Positions 14,478-22,074 of a stretch of DNA of 64,000 bases are shown piece by piece; position 1 is the first letter of the stretch; every line of letters begins with the position of its first letter. The notes below the pieces were generated by a model, which was not told the origin of the DNA, did no database searches, and saw only the letters and a list, made by a program, of their open reading frames with translations. This DNA is from Clostridia bacterium (GTDB taxonomy: Bacteria; Bacillota; Clostridia; Oscillospirales; Oscillospiraceae): the NCBI GenBank assembly GCA_009929315.1, contig SAAS01000005.1, positions 1-64,000 on the forward strand. The letters run 5' to 3'. A program made the position numbers and the translations under genes.

Positions 14478-14636
14478 TTAATATCTTCGCAGCACGCACA
14501 GACCGACATATATCAGAAAAGCTCCGAGAACAAACCACCAGAATGACGAGGGCAAAACCAGCGCAAGCAGCACAAACACACCGAGCAGCGCCACCAAACA
14601 GCCGATTCTGCAGCGAGGTCTTACATTCTTTCGCAT
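14478..14636 (-). CDS. 52-residue double-hydrophobic small membrane protein, unknown
   Basis: This short gene starts at ATG 14636 with AGGAGGGA eight bases upstream and ends 22 bases before spoVM. The product has a basic start (MRKNVRPRCR), then hydrophobic stretches (IGCLVALLGVFVLLALVL and FWWFVLGAFLIYVGLCVL) separated by PSS, and ends in RRY. I do not recognise the family. Placed between rsgA and spoVM-sipL and tightly linked to spoVM, it may be sporulation-related, but only context suggests this. Confidence 0.65.
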   Translation of the reverse strand: MRKNVRPRCRIGCLVALLGVFVLLALVLPSSFWWFVLGAFLIYVGLCVLRRY

Positions 14637-14662
14637 TAGCGTTCCCTCCTGTCTAACAAAAA

Positions 14663-14711
14663 TTTTCCCTGCGCATATTATGTACTTGGTACATTATACG
14701 CGCAGGGAAAA
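14663..14711 (-). terminator. Long stem-loop terminator after rsgA
   Basis: TTTTCCCTGCGC (14663-14674) pairs exactly with 14700-14711, and the inner ATGTAC-TTG-GTACAT extends the stem to about 21 of 23 pairs. On the minus strand AAAATTTTTG follows. It ends the prpC-prkC-rsgA unit, only 26 bases before the next small gene, so it may act as an attenuator for the spoVM cluster. Confidence 0.85.
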
Positions 14712-14730
14712 CAATTTGTGATTAAAAGGA

Positions 14731-15612
14731 TTATTTCAGTTCCCAATCTTTAATCGCGGCGGCCGCTTCATAGAGCTTAACATAGCTCTCGTGACGCGAT
14801 TTAGCTATGATATTTTCCTTTACTGCGGCAAGGACGGCACAGCCGGGCTCTTTAATATGCGCACAGTCGTCAAAGCGGCACTTGCCAATAAACGGCGCAA
14901 ACTCGGGAAATGAATATTGCAGGTGCTGCTTCGGAATATGCTCCATTTTTTCAAGGTCAAATGAGCCGAAGCCGGGTGTGTCGGCAATAAAAGCACCATC
15001 GCCCAAGGAAAATATTTCAACATGCCTTGTGGTATGTCTGCCCCGTCCGAGCTTATCGCTAACCTCGCCGACTTTGATGTTAAGCTCCGGTGCAAGTGCG
15101 TTGAGGATACTCGACTTTCCGACGCCAGAGTTCCCGGTAAAGGCACACAGCTTTCCCTTTATTGCCCCGCGGAGCTCGGCAATACCTTCGCCTGAGTCGG
15201 CACTTGTTCTTATAAGGGTATATCCGGTTGTCTCGTAAATCTCAAATAACCGGTCGCCTCTGTCCATATCAGTTTTGTTAATGCAGATAATCACTTCGCA
15301 TTGCGCGTTCTCGGCAAGCGCCGTAACTCTGTCGATTAAAAAGGGGTCAGTTATAGGGTTAACGGCTGAAGCCAGAATTACCATGCAGTCTATATTTGCA
15401 ACCGCGGGTCGGACAAAGCTGTTCTTTCGCTCGTGAATATTATCAACTGTACCCTTGCCGTTTGAATCGAGGCAAAAATCGACCCTATCCCCCACAAGAG
15501 GACTTATGCCCTCCTGTCTGAAGCGTCCGCGTGCTCTGCATTCAAAAACTTTCTCGCATGACTGAACATAGTAAAATCCGCTCAGAGCCTTGATTATTCT
15601 GCCGGTTTCCAT
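14731..15612 (-). CDS. rsgA: Small ribosomal subunit biogenesis GTPase RsgA
   Basis: A 293-residue circularly permuted GTPase. The N-terminal OB part is followed by G4 NKTD (112-115), G1 GNSGVGKS (160-167), G3 DTPGFG (211-216), then a zinc knuckle C-x4-C-x-H-x5-C (Cys245, Cys250, His252, Cys258). RsgA checks late maturation of the 30S subunit. Its start overlaps the prkC stop (ATGA), giving a coupled prpC-prkC-rsgA operon as in Bacillus. A strong terminator follows. Confidence 0.96.
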   Translation of the reverse strand: METGRIIKALSGFYYVQSCEKVFECRARGRFRQEGISPLVGDRVDFCLDSNGKGTVDNIHERKNSFVRPAVANIDCMVILASAVNPITDPFLIDRVTALAENAQCEVIICINKTDMDRGDRLFEIYETTGYTLIRTSADSGEGIAELRGAIKGKLCAFTGNSGVGKSSILNALAPELNIKVGEVSDKLGRGRHTTRHVEIFSLGDGAFIADTPGFGSFDLEKMEHIPKQHLQYSFPEFAPFIGKCRFDDCAHIKEPGCAVLAAVKENIIAKSRHESYVKLYEAAAAIKDWELK

Positions 15613-17387
15613 CAGACACCCGTCTCGGCGCTGGCGCTCGGTACCGCAGAGGGCGCTGTGGAAACATCCGGTGTAGGTGATTCCTCAGGACCTTTTGAGA
15701 CTTTTAAGTAGATTACCGTATGCTCCGCAACGGATTCGCCCCCATCTATGCTCTGCCATAGAACGGTTCCTTTAGGCAAATCACTTTTAACCTCGCTTAT
15801 GCTTCCCACGTCAATAGAGAGCGCATTAAGCTTTGAAACTGCCGTATCTCTGGATTTTCCCATAAGATCAGGCATTGTCACCTGCTTGAGCTCAGGACCG
15901 CCGCTGACGGATATAAATACCGTTGAGCCTGCCGCTGCCTGTTCATTTGCCGCCGGAGCCGTGGAAACCACATAGCCCTCGGTAATCGTGTCTGAAGCGA
16001 CTGTTTCAACCTCAACCACAAAGCCCAGCTTCTCCAGAGCAATGGTAGCCTCGCGATATTCGTGGTTAACCATGTCAGGCATTGTCGTCATCATGATTCC
16101 CGTGCTGACCGTTAGCTCTATGTCGATTCCGTCCTCGCTCAAGGCTATGCTGCGCCCCGCCGCGGGTTTCTGGCTTATTATTTGACCCTCGGGGGTGTTC
16201 GGGTCAATCGCGTATTTCACATAGAAATTGAAGGTGTCCTCATAGGCCTTGCTGTTGATTGTTTCCTCGCTGTCTTCCCCGACAAAGCTGGGTATTTCAA
16301 TTCTCTCCGAATCGATAAAAATATCCTTAATCCAAAAATTCCAGAGGAAGGAGAGAACCGCAATTAGAAAAATTGTTATAAGAGCAAAGCCGGAAAAAGT
16401 ACTGACTCTTCTTGTCCGAGCCTTTCTGCTCTTATAGCTTTCGCCTCGGACAAGCTCCTTTGTTCCGAAAAGCCTTCCGAACAAGGAAGGTTCTCCGTCG
16501 TCCGCGAGCTGCATGCCGTCGTCGACAACGGAGTCCGAGCTTATCGAAGCCTGACTTTTGCGGAAAGCCTCAAGATCGCTTAAAAGCTCATCCGCGGATT
16601 GATAGCGGGAATTTATATCGGTAGCCATTGCCCGCAGGATAATATTTTCAAATGCAACGGGGATTTCGGAATTTATATCGCCCGGAAGCGTCAAAAGCTG
16701 GCTTAAATGCTGAACCGCAATCGCTTCAACCGTTTCGCCCTCGTAAGGCAGCCTGCCTGTGAGCATTTCGTACATAACCACGCCAAGAGAGTAAATGTCG
16801 GCACGAGCGTCAACCGTATCGCCATGAGCCTGTTCCGGGCTTATATAATGGATAGAGCCCATTGTTTCGAGTGTCTCGGCACTGCTCTCTGTCTGGAGAT
16901 GGGCGATACCGAAATCCGCAACCTTAATGCTGCCGTCTTTAACGACCATAATATTCTGCGGTTTTATGTCGCGGTGGACAATCCCCTTGCCGTGCGCGTG
17001 ATCCAAGGCTCTGGCAATCTGCGTTGCGAAATGAAGGGCTTCCTTCCAGCTGAGAGCGCCTTTTTTTTGCATATATTGCTTTAGGGTTATACCCTCCAAA
17101 AGCTCCATAACGATGTACTGACAGTTTGAGTCGCGGCTGAAGTCGTAAACCGCGACAATATTGGGGTGCGATAACATTGCAACAGCCTGAGATTCCGCGC
17201 GGAAGTGCTCACGGAATTCGTTGTCATTGGCAAATTCGTCTTTAAGAACTTTAACCGCTACGTAACGATTTAATCTGTGACAAAGAGCCTTATATACAAC
17301 GGCCATTCCGCCGGAACCGATTACCTCGAGTATTTCATATCTGTTGTCAAGCAGCTGACCCAGATATCTGTCCATGCAATTTTCCAT
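15612..17387 (-). CDS. prkC: PASTA-domain Ser/Thr protein kinase PrkC/Stk1
   Basis: A 591-residue Hanks-type kinase. It has the glycine loop GSGGMAVVYKA (24-34), Lys46, HRDIKPQN (138-145), DFG (158-160) and an APE-like SPEQ. After a juxtamembrane stretch there is one membrane span (FALITIFLIAVLSFLWNFWI, about 335-355) and three extracellular PASTA repeats, then a Pro/Ser tail. It senses muropeptides/lipid II and phosphorylates cell-wall and translation targets. PrpC, its opposing phosphatase, is encoded 26 bases upstream and rsgA overlaps downstream. Confidence 0.96.
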   Translation of the reverse strand: MENCMDRYLGQLLDNRYEILEVIGSGGMAVVYKALCHRLNRYVAVKVLKDEFANDNEFREHFRAESQAVAMLSHPNIVAVYDFSRDSNCQYIVMELLEGITLKQYMQKKGALSWKEALHFATQIARALDHAHGKGIVHRDIKPQNIMVVKDGSIKVADFGIAHLQTESSAETLETMGSIHYISPEQAHGDTVDARADIYSLGVVMYEMLTGRLPYEGETVEAIAVQHLSQLLTLPGDINSEIPVAFENIILRAMATDINSRYQSADELLSDLEAFRKSQASISSDSVVDDGMQLADDGEPSLFGRLFGTKELVRGESYKSRKARTRRVSTFSGFALITIFLIAVLSFLWNFWIKDIFIDSERIEIPSFVGEDSEETINSKAYEDTFNFYVKYAIDPNTPEGQIISQKPAAGRSIALSEDGIDIELTVSTGIMMTTMPDMVNHEYREATIALEKLGFVVEVETVASDTITEGYVVSTAPAANEQAAAGSTVFISVSGGPELKQVTMPDLMGKSRDTAVSKLNALSIDVGSISEVKSDLPKGTVLWQSIDGGESVAEHTVIYLKVSKGPEESPTPDVSTAPSAVPSASAETGV

Positions 17388-17413
17388 TATTTATCCTCCA
17401 ATACGCGAGGTTA

Positions 17414-18148
17414 TTATTTTCTGATAAGGCCGACCGTAACATTGTCCGGTGCGCCTCTTGAAAGAGCCATTTCAAGCAGCTGTTTTCCGATACCGGCAAG
17501 ATTTTTTCTGCTCTTCACGATTTCAAGAATTTCGGTATCGCTTAAGGTGTTGCTAAGGCCGTCAGAACATAACAGAAGAAGGTCGCTTTTATTAAGCTCG
17601 AGCGAGAAGGTGTCGCAGGCAACCGTTCTGTCAACACCCAACGCGCGGGTTATTATATTTTTCTTGGGGTGGTTGCGCGCCTGTTCTCGGGTAATTGCGC
17701 CTTTGCCCACCATTTCCTCCACAAAGGAATGATCGCGGCTAACCTGAGAGATTTCACCGTTTGAAATTAGGTAAGCCCTGCTGTCTCCGACATTTGCAAC
17801 GCAGCATTCCTTTCCCCTGACGATGACTGCCACAAGAGTAGTACCCATGCCTTCACAGCTTTTATCCTTGCTCCCGCGCTCAAAGACTTTCTCGTTTGCA
17901 AGAAAGGCCGCACTTACCGCAAGCTCTGATAAATTAACTTTGTTTTTCTTATCCGACAGGCTTTCGGTTACCTGCTCCGTAAAAGAATTAAGCGCAATCT
18001 CGCTGGCAATTCCGCCTGCCCTCGCGCCGCCCATTCCGTCGCAAAGCGCGAGAACAGCATAGGACGGAAGCGTGTTTTGGATAAACCTCACGCAGTCCTG
18101 ATTTTCGCTTCTCACCTTACCAACATCGGTTATGGTGTAGCCTCTCAT
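17414..18148 (-). CDS. prpC: PP2C-type Ser/Thr phosphatase PrpC/Stp1
   Basis: A 244-residue PPM/PP2C phosphatase. Metal-binding signatures are intact: SENQD near the N-terminus, LCDGMGGARAG, VANVGDSRAYL, RDHSFVEEMV, LLCSDGLSNTL and the C-terminal APDNVTV. It reverses PrkC phosphorylation. It lies between rlmN and prkC, the standard Firmicutes order. AGGGGC precedes the ATG. Confidence 0.95.
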   Translation of the reverse strand: MRGYTITDVGKVRSENQDCVRFIQNTLPSYAVLALCDGMGGARAGGIASEIALNSFTEQVTESLSDKKNKVNLSELAVSAAFLANEKVFERGSKDKSCEGMGTTLVAVIVRGKECCVANVGDSRAYLISNGEISQVSRDHSFVEEMVGKGAITREQARNHPKKNIITRALGVDRTVACDTFSLELNKSDLLLLCSDGLSNTLSDTEILEIVKSRKNLAGIGKQLLEMALSRGAPDNVTVGLIRK

Positions 18149-18207
18149 TTGCCCCTCCTATACACGCAGTCAGCTTAGTTCTTTATGCGCGCACGCCTTA
18201 TGTTTAA

Positions 18208-19242
18208 TCACTTTACGCCTTTGGCGACATTTCTTCTCAATTGTCCGCAGGAAGCCTCAACATCGCTTCCGAGCCTTCTGCGAACTGTGGCATTTGCGCC
18301 GTTTTCTTCAAGAATCTTCACAAAGCCTCTTAAATTTTCCGCCGTGGAGGGACGAAACTGTCTCTCCTCAACATGGTTGAGCGGGATAAGATTGATATGC
18401 GCACCGCAGGATTTCGCAAGTCTCGCAAGCTTAAGCGCCTGCTGCAGCGAGTCGTTAACCCCGTCAATCATCGCGTATTCAAAGGAAATCCTTCTGCCTG
18501 TTTGCTTATAATAGCGCTTACACGCCGATATCAGCTCGTCTACTCCCCTGCCTCTGTTTGCGGGCATGAGCTTTGTGCGCGTTTCGTCATCGGGTGCGTG
18601 AAGCGAAATTGACAAGGTTAATTGTAAATTAAGCTGCGCCAGTTTGTCAATTTTTTCTGTCAGTCCGCAGGTTGAGAGCGAAATGTGCCTCATTCCGATA
18701 TTCATTCCGTCCGGATGATTGACAAGCCTCAAAAACTTAATTACATTGTCATAATTATCCAGCGGCTCTCCTATTCCCATAAGCACGATATTTGAAATCG
18801 TAAGTCCGGAATCAAGCTGGGAAAACAGGACCTCGTCCAGCATTTCGGAGGGCTCAAGATTGCGAACCAAACCGCCGATAGTCGAAGCGCAGAAGGCACA
18901 TGCCTGACGGCAGCCGACCTGCGTTGAGATGCAGACCGTGTTCCCGTGCTGATAGCTCATTACAACTGTTTCAACCGCATTGCCGTCCGATAGCTCCCAA
19001 AGGTATTTTTTAGTCCCGTCAAGCTGCGAAACCTGCTTGCGGATGGGTACGGGCGTGTTGAAAGAGAAGTTTTCATCCAGCGCTGTCCGAAGCTTTATTG
19101 GCAAATCCGACATCTCGCCGAAGGAGCGGACGCCTCTATTGAGCCACGTAAATACCTGCTTAGCCCTGTATTTCGGCTCACCCATTTCGACAAAAGCGGC
19201 CTCAAGCTCCTCGGGAAGCAGGGATTTTATATCAATTTTCAT
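18208..19242 (-). CDS. rlmN: Dual-specificity rRNA/tRNA methyltransferase RlmN
   Basis: A 344-residue radical SAM enzyme with the C-x3-C-x2-C cluster motif in CRQACAFCAS, the family N-terminal helical domain (PKYRAKQVFTWLNRG) and a near C-terminal catalytic Cys in VEASCGQLR. It methylates C2 of adenosine 2503 in 23S rRNA and A37 in some tRNAs. The first codons overlap the end of rsmB by 11 bases, showing translational coupling. Confidence 0.96.
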   Translation of the reverse strand: MKIDIKSLLPEELEAAFVEMGEPKYRAKQVFTWLNRGVRSFGEMSDLPIKLRTALDENFSFNTPVPIRKQVSQLDGTKKYLWELSDGNAVETVVMSYQHGNTVCISTQVGCRQACAFCASTIGGLVRNLEPSEMLDEVLFSQLDSGLTISNIVLMGIGEPLDNYDNVIKFLRLVNHPDGMNIGMRHISLSTCGLTEKIDKLAQLNLQLTLSISLHAPDDETRTKLMPANRGRGVDELISACKRYYKQTGRRISFEYAMIDGVNDSLQQALKLARLAKSCGAHINLIPLNHVEERQFRPSTAENLRGFVKILEENGANATVRRRLGSDVEASCGQLRRNVAKGVK

Positions 19243-20566
19243 CTTGTTTCCTCAATTTGCAGATAAAAAACCCATCGGTGTGGTGAATGTGCGTATATAG
19301 ATTCAGTCTTCCGTCACTAATCTCCCCCAAAGGCGCGGGTAAAGTAAAGCTCTCAGCTTTAAATTCGCTGTGCTCGGAAAGAAATCTGTCGATAATTCCG
19401 CCGTTTTCCTGTCCCAGAACAGTGCAGGTTGAGTAGAGCAGTACGCCGCCGGGCTTCACACAAGGAGCAAGTCCGTTAAGTATGTTCAGCTGGGCTTCGG
19501 GCAGCTTTTCAATTTCAGAAAGCTCCTTATACCGAATGTCGGGCTTCTTGCGTATAACCCCCAGCCCCGAGCAGGGAACGTCGGCTATAACAACATCACA
19601 GACGGAATACAGGCTCTTGTCAGGCTTTGAGGCGTCCATAACGTCTGTGGTGATTATATCGATCCCAAGGCGTTTTGCGCCCTCTCTAATCCTTGCAAGC
19701 TTGTTTTCGTGAATGTCATTAGAATATATTTTACCGTTGTTTTTCATGGAGAGCGCCAAGGCAAAGCTCTTTCCGCCGGGAGCTGCGCAGGCATCAAGCA
19801 CCGTGTCCCCCGGTTTGGGAGAGGCGGCAAGCACGGAAAGCCGCGCCGCCGCATCCTGAACGTAAAACAGTCCGTCGGTATGCTCCTTAAGCTGCGAGAT
19901 GTCACCCGAGCCGAAAATATCAAAACAATCGGGCACAAGGTCGTGCGGCAAAACAAATATGCCCTTTTTTTCTAGCATTGCCGAAAGCTCCAAGGAGCTT
20001 GTTTTCAGGGTGTTCACCTGAATTGTGAGCGGAGCGACTTCGTTGTTTCCTCTTAGAAGCGCTTCTGCAAATTCCGTTCCAAATTCGCCTGTGAGCTTTT
20101 TGACCAGAGCTGAAGGAGTGCTGTATTTTTTCGATAGATACTCGTTATAATCACTTTTTGGTATGGGCGGGAGTTTGTCCTTGTTGTCAGCAATTTTGCG
20201 AAGTACGGCGTTAACAAGACCGCCAGCTCGGGAAAATCCGCTCTTTTTGCAGAGCTCGACTCCCTCGCTTACTGCTGCGTGCGGCGGAATTTTATCCATA
20301 AATAGGATTTGATAGACGGAAAGGCGCAGAATATCCCGAACTTTCGGCTCAAGCTTTTGCGCTTTAACTGCGAAATGGTCGATATAGAAATCACAAAGCA
20401 GCATATTCTGCAAAACGCCGTAGCACAGTCTTGTGCAAAGGGCGCCGTCCTTTGAGCTTAAACCTGCCGTCTGTATCACACTGCCGAGCAGCGCGTCTGA
20501 AAACGCCTGATTTCTTCGGCATCGCTCTAAAACGGATAAAGCTGCCTCTCTGGCCGATTTCGCCAT
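19232..20566 (-). CDS. rsmB: 16S rRNA m5C967 methyltransferase RsmB
   Basis: A 444-residue protein with an N-terminal NusB-like RNA-binding domain (AREAALSVLERC...) and a SAM methyltransferase domain: VLDACAAPGGKSF (motif I), ADVPCSGLGVIRKKPD (first catalytic Cys) and YSTCTVLGQEN (second catalytic Cys). Both cysteines of the m5C mechanism are present. It overlaps rlmN and follows fmt after nine bases. Confidence 0.95.
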   Translation of the reverse strand: MAKSAREAALSVLERCRRNQAFSDALLGSVIQTAGLSSKDGALCTRLCYGVLQNMLLCDFYIDHFAVKAQKLEPKVRDILRLSVYQILFMDKIPPHAAVSEGVELCKKSGFSRAGGLVNAVLRKIADNKDKLPPIPKSDYNEYLSKKYSTPSALVKKLTGEFGTEFAEALLRGNNEVAPLTIQVNTLKTSSLELSAMLEKKGIFVLPHDLVPDCFDIFGSGDISQLKEHTDGLFYVQDAAARLSVLAASPKPGDTVLDACAAPGGKSFALALSMKNNGKIYSNDIHENKLARIREGAKRLGIDIITTDVMDASKPDKSLYSVCDVVIADVPCSGLGVIRKKPDIRYKELSEIEKLPEAQLNILNGLAPCVKPGGVLLYSTCTVLGQENGGIIDRFLSEHSEFKAESFTLPAPLGEISDGRLNLYTHIHHTDGFFICKLRKQDEN

Positions 20567-20575
20567 CGTAACCTC

Positions 20576-21517
20576 CTATACATCAATTGATTGATTTTGT
20601 TGACACATGGGGTGCCCGCAAAGATACTCCGCCGCAGTCATCTGCTTGCCGCATAAGGCCTGCAGACGTGTAATCAGAAGTGTTTCTCCGTTTCCGCAGG
20701 CTACCTCGATTCCCCTTTTTCTTTCGGCGGAAACTACTGTTCCCGCGGGTTTATCGGTCTTGTTCTCGGTATACTCCGCTGCGAAAATCCGAAACTGACA
20801 GTCTGAAATCTCTGTTGTCGCAACCGGCCAGGGGTTAAGCCCGCAGATGTGCTTCACTATCTCCCGCGGGGTTCTGTTCCAATCAATCGGGCTCATTTCT
20901 TTGCTCAGCGGCGGTGCAAAAGTTGCACTCTTTGCGTCCTGCGGTGTCCTCGGCGCACAGCCGAGTTCAATATCGCGCACCGTTTTGCACAGAAGTTCGG
21001 CTCCGAGCTCGCGCAGACGTTCAAAAAGCTCACCGGAGCTTTCAAACTCACCGATTTCAGTTTCAGCGGTGTAAATAATGTCTCCGCTGTCAAGCTCGCT
21101 TGCAAGGTACATAGAACTGACGCCCGTTACCTTATCGCCGTTTAATACCGCCCATTGAATCGGCGCGGCACCCCTGTATTTCGGCAGAAGTGAGCCGTGA
21201 ATGTTAATTGTCCCCTTTTCGGGAACTGCTAGAATGTCATCGGGCAAAATTCTTCCGTAGGCTACAACCACAACAAGATCGGGCTCAAGCGATTTAAGCA
21301 TTTGAAGCGCCGTTCCGTCGCGCATTTTCTCCGGCTGAAACAGAGGTATACCGTTTTCAAGCGCAATTTCCTTCACAGGGCTTGAACACAGCTGCATTCC
21401 CCTGTTTTTTGGCTTATCGGGCTGGGTAAAGACACCGACAACATTAAATTTTTCGTCTAAAAGACGACTTAGCGACGCCGCGGCAAAATCCGGCGTGCCC
21501 ATAAAAACAATACGCAT
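20576..21517 (-). CDS. fmt: Methionyl-tRNA formyltransferase
   Basis: A 313-residue enzyme beginning MRIVFMGTPDFAAASL with the catalytic region NIHGSLLPKYRGAAPIQWAVLNGD (Asn-His pair) and SSMYLASELDSGDI. The C-terminal OB domain is present. It formylates initiator Met-tRNA, and the deformylase that removes the group is encoded 16 bases upstream. Confidence 0.96.
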   Translation of the reverse strand: MRIVFMGTPDFAAASLSRLLDEKFNVVGVFTQPDKPKNRGMQLCSSPVKEIALENGIPLFQPEKMRDGTALQMLKSLEPDLVVVVAYGRILPDDILAVPEKGTINIHGSLLPKYRGAAPIQWAVLNGDKVTGVSSMYLASELDSGDIIYTAETEIGEFESSGELFERLRELGAELLCKTVRDIELGCAPRTPQDAKSATFAPPLSKEMSPIDWNRTPREIVKHICGLNPWPVATTEISDCQFRIFAAEYTENKTDKPAGTVVSAERKRGIEVACGNGETLLITRLQALCGKQMTAAEYLCGHPMCQQNQSIDV

Positions 21518-21533
21518 CGGCGCTCATCTCCAA

Positions 21534-22031
21534 TTAATGCTTATCTTCGTTTAATTCCTCGGGTGTCATCATACGTTCGGCGCGTTCGGGGAACAGCACC
21601 CCGCTAAGATGGTCCAGCTCGTGGCAGAAACACCTTGCGGTCAAAGCTTCGCCCTCGACCTCAAAGAAATTGCCGTTTCTGTCCTGCGCGCGAACCTTAA
21701 CGAGGTTCGGGCGTGTTACTATTCCATATTGCCCCGGCAGGGACAGACAGCCCTCGGGTCCTCTCTGCTCGCCGTCCTCCGAAATAATTTCGGGGTTAAT
21801 TAGCTCAATTACATATTCCTCCCCGTCCTCGGGGACATTGGTTTCCAAAACGACTACCGCTTGGCGTAAAACGCCCACCTGCGGCGCGGCAAGACCCACT
21901 CCGCCCGATTCCAGAAGTGTCTGCGTCATGTCGTCAAGTAAAAGGTGGAGCCTGTCGTTAAACTCCGTTACGGGGCGGCAGTGCTTTTCAAGTACGCTGT
22001 CGCCTTTTAGAACTATGCTGCGAATGGCCAT
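21534..22031 (-). CDS. def: Peptide deformylase
   Basis: I use the ATG at 22031, eight bases after AGGAG; a TTG two codons earlier is too close to the site. The 165-residue protein has all three family motifs: GVGLAAPQVG, EGCLSLPG (metal-ligand Cys) and CHELDHLSG (metal-binding histidines). It removes the formyl group from nascent proteins. It lies between priA and fmt as in Bacillus. Confidence 0.95.
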   Translation of the reverse strand: MAIRSIVLKGDSVLEKHCRPVTEFNDRLHLLLDDMTQTLLESGGVGLAAPQVGVLRQAVVVLETNVPEDGEEYVIELINPEIISEDGEQRGPEGCLSLPGQYGIVTRPNLVKVRAQDRNGNFFEVEGEALTARCFCHELDHLSGVLFPERAERMMTPEELNEDKH

Positions 22032-22074
22032 ATCCAAAACTCCTGTTCAAAGAAACATCTTTATGTATCTGTTA

